DNA from: Acidobacteriota bacterium
GTDB lineage: Bacteria > Acidobacteriota > Blastocatellia > Pyrinomonadales > Pyrinomonadaceae
Direction of reading: 5' to 3'
Length of the DNA stretch: 8,949 nucleotides
NCBI GenBank assembly: GCA_013140875.1
Contig: JABFSB010000494.1
Coordinates: forward strand, 1 to 8,949
Each line of letters begins with the position of its first letter. The stretch's first letter is position 1. Both the position numbers and the translations under genes were made by a program. Of the stretch, positions 1 through 6,867 are shown piece by piece. Below the pieces are notes generated by a model. The model saw nothing but the letters and a program-made list of their open reading frames with translations, did no database searches and was not told the origin of the DNA.

Positions 1-7
1 GCTGACT

Positions 8-1243
8 ATGGCCGTTACACTTCCGGATATTGAAGACGCTCGTCGGCTTCTCAAAGGCATTATCAATCCAACGCCGATCATCGCCGATGAAAAATTGTCG
101 GATCAGATCGGTGCGCGATCTTTTCTCAAGGCCGAGTGTTTGCAGCGAGGCGGGTCGTTCAAAGTGCGCGGCGGATATAATAAGATCTCGCGATTGTCCG
201 ACGAAGAAAAAAAACGAGGCGTCATCGCCGCTTCGGCGGGGAACCATGCTCAGGGGGTTGCTCTTGCCGCCAGGCTGACCGGTATCAAGGCGACAATCGT
301 ACTTCCGGAATTTGCGCCGTTGACCAAAATAATCGCGACAAAGGCCCAGGGGGCCGAGGTTATTCTAAAAGGCTCGAGTTTCGACGAAGCCGTCGCCTAT
401 TCGCGCGAACTACAAGCTGAACGCGGATACACATATGTCCACGCCTTTGATGATGAATTGGTGATCGCAGGTCAGGGAACTATCGGTCTTGAGCTCGTCG
501 ATGACGTGCCTGAAACGACCGTGATCGTAGTACCTATCGGCGGCGGCGGTATTATTTCAGGAATTGCGTTGGCCGCCAAAGCCCTTTTGAAAAACGTTCG
601 GATAGTCGGCGTGCAAGCGGCCAATGTCTCGGCGGTGAAAGGATCGCTGGCGTTAGGCCGGCCCGTCGAGGTTAAGGACTATTTGCCGACGATCGCTGAC
701 GGAATCGCCGTAAAGCGGCCGGGAGAGCTGACTCTCCCGATCATACGCGAACTTGTCGACGATGTGGTCGAGGTAAGCGAAGAAGAGATCGCACGCGGCA
801 TTTATCATTGCGTTCAAAACACTAGGCTTGTCGTTGAGGGAGCCGGAGCCGCCGGTGTCGCGGCATTGCTTTCAGACAAGGTTGAAATAAAGAGCGATGA
901 CACGGTTTGCGCCGTTCTTTGCGGCGGCAACATAGACGCCAATTTGCTTGCCCGCATTCTTGAACAGGTGATGGTCCGCCAGGGACGTTACATTATAATG
1001 AAAGTACTTGTTCTCGACCGGCCCGGCATGCTTGCGGGTTTACTTAATCACGTTGCGGAAACCGGAGCGAACGTCGTCGAGGTTTATCATCAGCGTGCGA
1101 TCTGGCTGGCGCCGCTCGGACGCGTGGGAATCGAAATGATCCTTGAAGTTCGCGATCAACAGCACGCACGCGATGTTCATTCAGAACTCGAATCCGCCGG
1201 TTACCATGTCGAGCGAGAGGGACAGGGAGATTGGGAAGAATAG
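8..1243 (+). CDS. ilvA: Threonine ammonia-lyase (threonine dehydratase) with C-terminal ACT domain
   Basis: PLP-dependent fold-type II enzyme that deaminates L-threonine to 2-oxobutanoate (often also serine to pyruvate), the first committed step towards isoleucine; cytosolic. Seen in the 411-residue protein: the Schiff-base lysine K52 in the GSFKVRGG motif, the substrate loop SAGNHAQG at 76-83, the PLP-phosphate loop GGGG at 178-181, and CGGN at 305-308, where the first residue faces the pyridine nitrogen (Ser in many homologues, Cys here). From about 329 to 405 a single ACT domain follows (YIIMKVLVLDRPGMLAGLL onward), suggesting allosteric control by an amino acid. Length fits the medium-length single-ACT form, not the roughly 510-residue two-ACT enzyme of E. 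coli. The ATG lies 7 bases from the window edge, so its ribosome binding site cannot be judged, but the N-terminus aligns with where the family usually begins. It converges on the PilZ gene. Confidence 0.93.
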   Translation: MAVTLPDIEDARRLLKGIINPTPIIADEKLSDQIGARSFLKAECLQRGGSFKVRGGYNKISRLSDEEKKRGVIAASAGNHAQGVALAARLTGIKATIVLPEFAPLTKIIATKAQGAEVILKGSSFDEAVAYSRELQAERGYTYVHAFDDELVIAGQGTIGLELVDDVPETTVIVVPIGGGGIISGIALAAKALLKNVRIVGVQAANVSAVKGSLALGRPVEVKDYLPTIADGIAVKRPGELTLPIIRELVDDVVEVSEEEIARGIYHCVQNTRLVVEGAGAAGVAALLSDKVEIKSDDTVCAVLCGGNIDANLLARILEQVMVRQGRYIIMKVLVLDRPGMLAGLLNHVAETGANVVEVYHQRAIWLAPLGRVGIEMILEVRDQQHARDVHSELESAGYHVEREGQGDWEE

Positions 1244-1352
1244 AAAAGGGTTTTGAGTCAGCTTGAAATTAGTTTATTCCTTACAATTTTCGTGGGTGAA
1301 CGTAAAGAAAAATCTATGGGGTTTAGGGAAAGAGGTTCATCGGCGACGCTCT

Positions 1353-1676
1353 CTATATTTTTCCGCCGTTTAACAGGACCAACTGCTCCAGCACGGTGCG
1401 TTGTTCGCGGGTCATGTCGTTGAACTGCACGCCAAAGCCGATCCCGTCGTGTACGTAAATCACGGTTCCGAAAACCTGCTCGCTGCGGCCGCGGGGCAAA
1501 ACGAGCCGTATGCCGACCACTTCTTCCGCCTTAACGCCGGCGATGGAATCTACATAGCATCCGCCGATGCTTAGGTCGCTGACGCGGACCTCTCGTTTAC
1601 CCGAAGAACAGTCGAGCACCACCGAAAGCGGGGCCATTATCCGATCATACTGCCTGTCGATCATTACTTCTTTCAT
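1353..1676 (-). CDS. PilZ domain protein, putative c-di-GMP receptor
   Basis: A 107-residue protein that is essentially one PilZ domain. The two c-di-GMP binding signatures are present: RxxxR as R8-QYD-R12, and DxSxxG as D34-L-S36-I-G-G39. The body then follows the usual beta-barrel pattern, ending in a helix (MTREQRTVLEQLVLL). PilZ proteins of this size change partner interactions when c-di-GMP binds; the partner is not evident. It lies 64 bases downstream of the lytic transglycosylase gene on the same strand and may be co-transcribed, though no known partnership follows from that. The start chosen is the ATG at 1676; a second in-frame Met at residue 5 is possible. A GGGA stretch lies close upstream but is not a strong Shine-Dalgarno. 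No signal peptide, so cytoplasmic. Confidence 0.85.
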   Translation of the reverse strand: MKEVMIDRQYDRIMAPLSVVLDCSSGKREVRVSDLSIGGCYVDSIAGVKAEEVVGIRLVLPRGRSEQVFGTVIYVHDGIGFGVQFNDMTREQRTVLEQLVLLNGGKI

Positions 1677-1740
1677 CTATCCCACTTTTCAGAACACTAA
1701 TCTTATATTTCCAAGTAAATGCCGAATATCCTGAATATTC

Positions 1741-3108
1741 TTATTTTACGGAAAGATCTTCGCGGTAAAGATCGCGGTAGGCCCGGTAATTGTTCATCAC
1801 CTTGAAAACGTAGCTTTTTGTTTCGGCAAAACCGATCTCGGCGGCGAAAATACCGGGGTCTTTCGGTTTTGTGCGATTCAGCCACCGCGCGGCGTTATCT
1901 TCGCCGCCGTTATAGCTTGCCGCTATCGCCTCGTACAGGCCGCCGAACTCGTTTTTTAGTTCGCCGATATAGGCCGAACCGACGGCAATGCTGACCGCGG
2001 GCTCGTAAAGATCATCGGGCCGGAGGTTCGGATATCCGGCCTTCTTGTTGTATTTGACCGCCGTGTCGAAAACAAGCTGCAACAGACCGCGTGCACCCGC
2101 CGGCGATTTTGCATTAGCGCGAAAACTGCTCTCCTGCTTCATTATCGCCAGCAGGAATCTCGGATCGATCTTGTTTTTCCTTGCTTCGCGAAGCAGTTCT
2201 GTTCGAAACAGGACCGGATAGTCCGCCGCTTTTCGACCGGTAACAGACAAAGTAGACTGCACACCGGACGATATCCGCTTATCAAGTGCAAGACCGCCAA
2301 AATACGACGTATCGCTTTGCGATATCGACGAGTACGCTGCGGCTGATTCATTCTTCCGGCCAAGCCGTTCCAGTGACAGTCCTTTCAAATACTTCACCTC
2401 ATCGCTTCCAGCCATCGCACCGGCGAAAGATTTCCCGCTCAAAAGCTGATCGGCAGCGGCGATGGCACCGGCCCAGTTCTCGCGAAATATTTCCATTCGC
2501 AATCGGGCATGAAGCGAGTTTACTTCCGACGGCTTTCCGGGATATTTCTGGACCGTGCTTTCGACCCATCTATTAGCATCGTCGTACTTACCCGCCTCGC
2601 GATAAGCGTCGATGATATTCAAATGAGCAGATTCTATACGTTCGCCTTGCGGAAACATCGAGACGTACTGCTCGTAGGTTCTAGCCGCTTCGAGATTCTT
2701 GCCCATGCGAACATAAGAAGCTCCCTTGAACGCAAGCCCTTCGCGGCCGTCTTTTGTATCGAGGTGGTCCTTTGTCAGCTTGTCGAACCAGGTTACGGCC
2801 TCGGCGTATTTACGCTCCCACATATACGAGCGGGCAGTGCCGAAAAGAGCTTTCGGAATTCCCGGATCGTTTGGGTAGTTGTCAAAAACCTTCTGCCAAT
2901 GCTCGCGCGCTTCCGGAAAAAGCCGGTTTGCCGAATACGCCTCTGCCCGCGACATATGCTCGGCGGCCGTGAGCGTTGGCAGCTTGCCGGTTGCATCGCG
3001 CGAAGCTTTGTCCGCTTCGATAGCTCGCCGCAAGGCAGCGTCCGACGTTTGGCCTAAACCTGAAACGGCGAAAAAGGTAAACAGTAATACGGTTAGCAGG
3101 ATTTTCAT
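1741..3108 (-). CDS. Slt-family soluble lytic murein transglycosylase with N-terminal helical (TPR-like) repeats
   Basis: Cleaves the MurNAc-GlcNAc bond of peptidoglycan to leave 1,6-anhydro-MurNAc; periplasmic. The 455-residue product starts with a signal peptide (MKILLTVLLFTFFAVSGLGQ, residues 1-20). Residues about 45-285 are alpha-helical repeats of TPR type (for example the stretch around 55-115 with AEAYSANRLFPEAREHW, and 125-180), as in Slt70-like enzymes. The SLT domain covers about 303-450: catalytic Glu E326 in AIMKQESSF, motif GLLQL at 341-345, AASYNGG at 396-402, and the late ETKSYVFKV motif at 429-437. All key motifs are intact. E. coli Slt is longer, so this is a compact relative. 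The ATG at 3108 is favoured because it directly precedes the signal peptide; no strong Shine-Dalgarno precedes it. Followed 64 bases later by the PilZ gene. Confidence 0.9.
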   Translation of the reverse strand: MKILLTVLLFTFFAVSGLGQTSDAALRRAIEADKASRDATGKLPTLTAAEHMSRAEAYSANRLFPEAREHWQKVFDNYPNDPGIPKALFGTARSYMWERKYAEAVTWFDKLTKDHLDTKDGREGLAFKGASYVRMGKNLEAARTYEQYVSMFPQGERIESAHLNIIDAYREAGKYDDANRWVESTVQKYPGKPSEVNSLHARLRMEIFRENWAGAIAAADQLLSGKSFAGAMAGSDEVKYLKGLSLERLGRKNESAAAYSSISQSDTSYFGGLALDKRISSGVQSTLSVTGRKAADYPVLFRTELLREARKNKIDPRFLLAIMKQESSFRANAKSPAGARGLLQLVFDTAVKYNKKAGYPNLRPDDLYEPAVSIAVGSAYIGELKNEFGGLYEAIAASYNGGEDNAARWLNRTKPKDPGIFAAEIGFAETKSYVFKVMNNYRAYRDLYREDLSVK

Positions 3109-3256
3109 CTATTCTGGAAGGTGGGCCCGAGAGGCTGCACAATCTAAGTTACCCATTCTTAGACGAAAGGGCAATAAAGAGAGTTGCCGGGAAGTGGGTC
3201 AGATTGAAAATTAGAACCTTGCGTCCGTTGCGAATCGAATTTTCTGCCGTGTCTTT

Positions 3257-3320
3257 TTCCTCTTATTCCTCCCCTTCCGTGGATAAAAACCAAACCACTG
3301 ATCAAGAGGAATAAGAGGAA
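3257..3320. repeat. Palindrome A: 15-bp perfect inverted repeat
   Basis: Left arm TTCCTCTTATTCCTC (3257-3271) is the exact reverse complement of 3306-3320; two G-T wobbles and one further pair extend it to 3254/3323. The 34-base interior contains a further 4-bp stem, GTGG 3279-3282 with CCAC 3295-3298, around an A-rich loop. Arms are strictly pyrimidine- and purine-biased with a central TTATT/AATAA. There is no T-run on either side, so a rho-independent terminator is unlikely. It resembles the intergenic palindromic repeats common in Acidobacteriota and other environmental bacteria (recollection, not searched). Confidence 0.75.
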
Positions 3321-3459
3321 GGAAGATGAGCGAGGATGTCGGTAATATCAAAAGCAACGTAAATTAGAAAAGTTGCCGCAAGTTTAGGGAATGGACACCT
3401 CGTGTTAGAATTCGGATGTTTCGCCCGCGATCGACCGTTCAACCTCATCGTTGGGCGAC

Positions 3460-3463
3460 GGAG
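3460..3463 (+). promoter_or_regulatory. Ribosome binding site that fixes the iolI-like start
   Basis: GGAG lies 7 bases before the ATG at 3471. It supports this start over the in-frame GTG at 3402, which would add 23 residues with no family resemblance. Confidence 0.75.
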
Positions 3464-3470
3464 TAAAATC

Positions 3471-4319
3471 ATGAAGTTAGCTTTTAACGGCGCGACTACG
3501 ATGCCCGCCGATCTCGAAACGGATATTCGCGCCGCCGCCGCGGCAGGTTATGATTTGGTCGAATTGCGTTCGACCAAACTCTACGACTATTTGCAGGACC
3601 ATTTGGTCGAAGATTTGAAGGGCTTGCTGGCAGAAGCGGGAATCGGCGTGCTCTCCATCAATACGTTGGAACACATTACCTGGCGTTCTGCGGAAGATTA
3701 CGCCGCGATAAAGGAAGAATGCGCCAAGCTGAGCGAGATCTCGAAGGCCATCGGGTGTCCATACGTCTTGTCCGTTCCGGGTGCGTTGCGACAAGGCCCG
3801 AAGACGGTTGAAGAAACCATCGAAGAGTCGGTCCGAGTGCTGAACGAGTTGGCGGACATCGCCGAGCCTTATGGAATCAAGATCGGATTCGAATTCCTGG
3901 GCGAAGCTGGAAATTCGGTGACGACGCTCGACCTCGGAAGCAGGATCGTCGATCTGGTCGGCCGTGATTCGGTCGGGAATGTCATCGATACCTATCATTT
4001 CTACGCCGGTGGCTCTTCGTTCGACGCGCTGGAGAACCTCGATCCGTCGAAGCTTTTCATTTTCCACATCAACGGCGCCGAAGACCTGCCGAAAGAACAG
4101 CTCAACGATTCGAAACGTCTCTATCCGGGCGAGGGAATTTTGCCAATTGCCGAGATGAAGCAAATTCTCGATAAGATCGGCTATGACGGCCCGGCAAGCG
4201 TCGAGATCTTTCGCCCGGAATATTGGGAACAAGACCCGTTCGAAGTCGCGGCAAAGGCCAAGGCGGCTGCGGAAAGTGCTCTGGGTTTAGGGCAGTATGC
4301 GGCCGGCGGGAGCTGGTAG
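3471..4319 (+). CDS. iolI: IolI-like 2-keto-myo-inositol (inosose) isomerase, xylose-isomerase-like TIM barrel
   Basis: Predicted to isomerise 2-keto-myo-inositol (scyllo-inosose) to 1-keto-D-chiro-inositol, or a related ketose; cytosolic, with a divalent metal. With the start at 3471 the protein is 282 residues, close to B. subtilis IolI (278). It begins MKLAFNGATT like that family. The four metal ligands fall in register: E141 (GFEFLGE), D173 (VIDTYHF), H199 (FHINGAE), E245 (VEIFRPEYW). From memory B. subtilis IolI uses E142, D174, H200 and E246, an offset of one. DIAEPYGIKI at 129-138 is also shared with it. The next gene, 84 bases on and same strand, is a Gfo/Idh/MocA dehydrogenase, which fits inositol-type sugar catabolism, but the other iol enzymes are outside view. 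Alternative: a related sugar phosphate isomerase/epimerase acting on another keto-sugar. Confidence 0.82.
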   Translation: MKLAFNGATTMPADLETDIRAAAAAGYDLVELRSTKLYDYLQDHLVEDLKGLLAEAGIGVLSINTLEHITWRSAEDYAAIKEECAKLSEISKAIGCPYVLSVPGALRQGPKTVEETIEESVRVLNELADIAEPYGIKIGFEFLGEAGNSVTTLDLGSRIVDLVGRDSVGNVIDTYHFYAGGSSFDALENLDPSKLFIFHINGAEDLPKEQLNDSKRLYPGEGILPIAEMKQILDKIGYDGPASVEIFRPEYWEQDPFEVAAKAKAAAESALGLGQYAAGGSW

Positions 4320-4329
4320 GAATTTTCTA

Positions 4330-4394
4330 ACCACAGAGGCACGGAGACACAGAGTAAAAATGCAAACTTCTCTGTGCCTCCGTGTCTCTGTGGT
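4330..4394. repeat. Palindrome B: 25-bp near-perfect inverted repeat between iolI-like and dehydrogenase genes
   Basis: Left arm 4330-4354 starts ACCACAGAGGCACGGAGACA; right arm 4370-4394 ends TCCGTGTCTCTGTGGT. Of 25 pairs, 23 are Watson-Crick, one is a G-T wobble and one an A-C mismatch, around a 15-base A-rich loop (4355-4369). The arms are built from short CAGAG/CACGGAG-like units. The right arm overlaps GGTGA (4392-4396), the only Shine-Dalgarno-like sequence before the ATG at 4404. The ACCACAGAGGCAC type of palindrome is widespread in intergenic DNA of environmental bacteria (recollection, not searched). Confidence 0.88.
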
Positions 4395-4403
4395 GAATAA
4401 AGT

Positions 4404-5375
4404 ATGGATAAAGTAAGAATTGGAATAGTCGGGACAGGCTACATCGGCAACGTTCACGGCAGTATATATTCGCGTGACGAAAGGGCGGAAGTTTCGGCGC
4501 TGTTTGACATTATTTCGGAACGGGCGGAGCGTGCGGCTAAAACTATCGGCGGCAAAGTTTGTTCATCGCAAGAGGAATTACTTGAGAATTGCGATGCGGT
4601 TCTCGTCACGGCACCGAACAGGACGCATAAAGAGATAGCTCTCGCCGCGATCGCGGCTGGCAAACACGTTTTTTGCGAGAAGCCCTTTTCAATCGGGATT
4701 GAGGACGCGGCCGAGCTGCGTGACGCCGCGAATGCGAGCAAAGGCGTTTTTCAGGTCGGCCACAACCGCCGTTACGCGCCGGTTTATGCGACGCTTAAAA
4801 AATTGCTCTCGGAAGACTCGGCTCACTCGGCCCACGTCAAAATGAACCGGGGCGAATTGAAGAATCCTGTCTGGACCGGTGATGTTAATGTGACCGGCGG
4901 CTTTCTGTACGAGACGACGATCCACCTTTTCGACATGATGCGATTCCAGTTTGGCGAGATCGAAGAGCTGGTCGCGTATGGTTCGCAGCATGAGTATCCG
5001 GAGCTGGACGAGTTTTCGATCATACTCAAGTTCAAGAGCGGTTTTCACTGTACATTTGCGTCGTCGTCGGACGCGAGTTGGCATTTTCCGTTCGAACGGA
5101 TCGAGGTTTTTTGTCATCACAGGACCATAATGACCGAGGAAATGGAGCGGCTTTTCGACTCACGCGGCATGGATGCGAATTTCGAGACGCTTTCGTTTCA
5201 TATGACCGAAAAGGAAGAAAAGTGGGGCTATGTGCAGGAAGACAAGGCGTTTATCGATTCGATTTTGAGCGGAGAGCCGCCGCCTGTAACCGCCGATGAC
5301 GGCTTCAAATCCGTCGAATTGGTCGAATCGGTTTACGAGGCGATTCGAAGCGGAAAACGTATCCGTTTCGCATAG
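4404..5375 (+). CDS. Gfo/Idh/MocA family NAD-dependent sugar (inositol-type) dehydrogenase
   Basis: Predicted NAD(P)-dependent oxidation of a cyclic polyol or sugar hydroxyl to a ketone; cytosolic. The 323-residue protein has the Rossmann motif G10-T-G12-Y-I-G15, with acidic D35 ending the second strand, which favours NAD. The family signature CEKP is at 91-94, with catalytic Lys K93. The usual GG...D...H..D segment appears as GGFLYETTIHLFDMM, giving E170, H174 and D177: Glu replaces the Asp normally four residues before the His. It follows an IolI-like isomerase on the same strand, so an inositol 2-dehydrogenase (IolG-like) or scyllo-inositol dehydrogenase is the leading idea; the exact substrate cannot be set from sequence. 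The 84-base gap contains palindrome B. The ATG at 4404 has GGTGA 7 bases upstream. A short hairpin follows the stop. Confidence 0.85.
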   Translation: MDKVRIGIVGTGYIGNVHGSIYSRDERAEVSALFDIISERAERAAKTIGGKVCSSQEELLENCDAVLVTAPNRTHKEIALAAIAAGKHVFCEKPFSIGIEDAAELRDAANASKGVFQVGHNRRYAPVYATLKKLLSEDSAHSAHVKMNRGELKNPVWTGDVNVTGGFLYETTIHLFDMMRFQFGEIEELVAYGSQHEYPELDEFSIILKFKSGFHCTFASSSDASWHFPFERIEVFCHHRTIMTEEMERLFDSRGMDANFETLSFHMTEKEEKWGYVQEDKAFIDSILSGEPPPVTADDGFKSVELVESVYEAIRSGKRIRFA

Positions 5376-5376
5376 T

Positions 5377-5395
5377 TTTCTGCCGAAAGCAGAAA
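5377..5395 (+). terminator. Possible terminator hairpin after the dehydrogenase gene
   Basis: TTTCTGC (5377-5383) pairs exactly with GCAGAAA (5389-5395) around a 5-base CGAAA loop, one base after the stop codon. Only ACTTTCTCT follows, a poor U-tract, so termination is plausible rather than clear. Confidence 0.35.
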
Positions 5396-5456
5396 CTTTC
5401 TCTGCTATCATTCGTTAAGTGGGATTGTGTATCCTTCACTCAAACTCGTACCTCGT

Positions 5457-5906
5457 ATGATCCAGTGCCAAAAATGTTTACAGGGAAATGCGGAGCAAAC
5501 ACAGTTTTGCCGATTTTGCGGTACAAGACTGATGATGCGTCAGGAGGTGCAGGAAAACGACTATCAACCCTCGCAGCCGAGGCCCTACGCCTGGAAAACC
5601 GACGAGTATCAGACGCAAAGTGAGCCGCGGGCCCGCTCACAATCGGGCACGCAGCCGCCTTACCCTGCCCCAGGTCAATACTCGTCGCAGCCGCTCACCT
5701 ACAGCGGCCCGCAGTACATGGCTTCGAACTATCGCTGTCCGAATTGCGGAACGACCGTCCTGCCCGTTATTGAACGGCGCATCTCGACCGCCGGCTGGAT
5801 AACGTTCGCCCTGCTGTTGGTGTTTACGTTTGTCTTTTTTTGGGTCGGTTTACTTATGAAACAGAACGTGAGCGTGTGCCCGGTCTGCCGAGCCACACTT
5901 GGTTAA
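5457..5906 (+). CDS. Small zinc-ribbon membrane protein with C-terminal LITAF-like domain
   Basis: Function unknown. With the ATG at 5457 the protein has 149 residues. An N-terminal zinc ribbon has C4-x2-C7 and C18-x2-C21 (FCRFCGTRL). A low-complexity Pro/Gln/Ser/Tyr-rich linker (about 40-90) follows. The C-terminal unit has CPNCG (94-98), one hydrophobic stretch (about 114-133, WITFALLLVFTFVFFWVGLL) and CPVCRATLG (141-149). A CxxC pair, hydrophobic span and second CxxC pair ending in LG is the layout of the LITAF zinc domain, which dips into a membrane face. An in-frame GTG at 5427 would add ten residues (MYPSLKLVPR); it was not chosen because zinc-ribbon proteins commonly start right before the first Cys, but neither start has a good Shine-Dalgarno. 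The stop converges with the VWFA gene, 10 bases away. Confidence 0.75.
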   Translation: MIQCQKCLQGNAEQTQFCRFCGTRLMMRQEVQENDYQPSQPRPYAWKTDEYQTQSEPRARSQSGTQPPYPAPGQYSSQPLTYSGPQYMASNYRCPNCGTTVLPVIERRISTAGWITFALLLVFTFVFFWVGLLMKQNVSVCPVCRATLG

Positions 5907-5916
5907 CACCCGAAAC

Positions 5917-6867
5917 TCAACGGTAATAGTAGCCCTTCGGATGTTCGATCTTTACTTCGGGGTTGGTGCTGACCACTTCGACTTTGTGATAGCCCCTTTT
6001 CATATGAGTCGAAAGATACGAAAGCAAAAACTGTCGATTTAAAAGAATTCGAACGTCTTTAAAGAAAGGCAAAAAACTGAGCGGTGCGATCGAACCCTGA
6101 AAGAACGCCCGGCCGCCAGTCTCGTCCGAAAGTTTCTGCAGCGAACCCTGTCCGTTCAATACCAGCGACGAGTTACCGTTATCCGTTAAACTTGCCGGTG
6201 AGTAAAACGAAAAGACCGCGACCGAGCGCCGCTGTGCCCTGAGGATGGCCCGGTCGAGATCGAGGCTTTGTCCCGGAGTGGAGCTTGCGATTCCCTGCGA
6301 AACATCCAACCCGTCCGATACCATCAACACGGCCCGCCGTCCCGCCGGCAACGCATCGAACCGGTCAAGCGCATCGATCAAGCTGTCGAACGGATTGCGC
6401 GGCGCGGCCGTAGACGTGGACGAAACGATCCGCAGCGATTTTGCCGCCGCTTCGAGATCGTCGGTGAACCTCTGCCTGATCTGAAGATTACCGCCCCTCA
6501 TATAAGCGACCATAACCCGCGAACCTTTCGGCAAAGACCGAATAAACTCGGCTAGATCTTTTATTTGTAAGTTGAAATTCGAGGCGAGGTCTTCCTGGAT
6601 AAGGACCGCAAGCGCCAGCGGGGCATCGGACACGCTTCTGATCGAGAGGATCGTTTGCTCGTCACGGTCTTCACGCACGATCAGACGGTCCGCCTGGACA
6701 TATTCCTGCATCTGGTTGTCACGAAGCTCCTGCTTTGTAAAAATCGAGATCGGTATCGAGACAGTTCGGACTTTTTGCTTTTCCGGCTGGGCGATCGCGA
6801 CAAAAGCCCCGGCCGTTAAGGCAAGGACAGGTGCGGCCAAAAGCATCATCAGGGGTTTTCTCATCAT
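5917..6867 (-). CDS. Exported VWFA-related protein (acidobacterial type)
   Basis: Starting at the ATG at 6867 (MMRKPLMM), the product is 316 residues with a signal peptide ending near AIA-Q (residues 24-27), so exported. Residues about 84-250 have a von Willebrand A-like core: a central strand ALAVLIQED (85-93), PKGSRVMVAYMRGG (113-126), FDSLIDALDRF (160-170) and RRAVLMVSDGLD (177-188). The usual DxSxS metal-site loop is replaced by Q91-E-D93-L-A95, so classic MIDAS binding is doubtful, although the later SDG (184-186) remains. The frame stays open upstream to 7332, but those 155 residues overlap the opposite-strand gene, lack VWA resemblance and precede the signal peptide, so they are excluded. 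No clear Shine-Dalgarno; MM offers a second start at 6864. The role is unknown; relatives of this type are frequent in Acidobacteriota. Confidence 0.8.
   Translation of the reverse strand: MMRKPLMMLLAAPVLALTAGAFVAIAQPEKQKVRTVSIPISIFTKQELRDNQMQEYVQADRLIVREDRDEQTILSIRSVSDAPLALAVLIQEDLASNFNLQIKDLAEFIRSLPKGSRVMVAYMRGGNLQIRQRFTDDLEAAAKSLRIVSSTSTAAPRNPFDSLIDALDRFDALPAGRRAVLMVSDGLDVSQGIASSTPGQSLDLDRAILRAQRRSVAVFSFYSPASLTDNGNSSLVLNGQGSLQKLSDETGGRAFFQGSIAPLSFLPFFKDVRILLNRQFLLSYLSTHMKRGYHKVEVVSTNPEVKIEHPKGYYYR

Larger units (their letters stand above)
3109..3470. other. Divergent intergenic region between transglycosylase and iolI genes
   Basis: About 360 bases without a credible gene. It must carry the promoters of both divergent genes. 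The most notable content is palindrome A (3257-3320). On the plus strand TAGAAT at 3406-3411 resembles a -10 box, but the matching -35 (TTTAGG at 3383-3388) is poor, so it is only a candidate. No tRNA or riboswitch-like structure was recognised. Confidence 0.6.

Noticed and set aside
1244..1352. Terminator sought between the convergent threonine ammonia-lyase and PilZ genes
   Set aside because: Only very short complementary stretches were found; no convincing stem with a T-run.
1724..1740. GAATAT/ATATTC 6-bp hairpin after the transglycosylase stop
   Set aside because: All A-T except the closing pair and no U-tract; too weak to call a terminator.
2509..3057. 182-codon open frame on the plus strand across the transglycosylase gene
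   Set aside because: It is antisense to a complete gene with intact motifs and resembles no protein.
3402..3470. GTG start at 3402 for the IolI-like protein
   Set aside because: The ATG at 3471 has GGAG at good spacing and begins exactly where the family begins; a -10-like box also lies over the GTG.
3477..4232. 251-codon open frame antisense to the IolI-like gene
   Set aside because: Composition reflects the codon bias of the sense gene; no family resemblance and the sense protein is complete with all metal ligands.
4330..4394. Palindrome B read as a rho-independent terminator of the isomerase gene
   Set aside because: The stem is long but is followed by GAATAAAG rather than a T-run, and the next gene begins 10 bases later.
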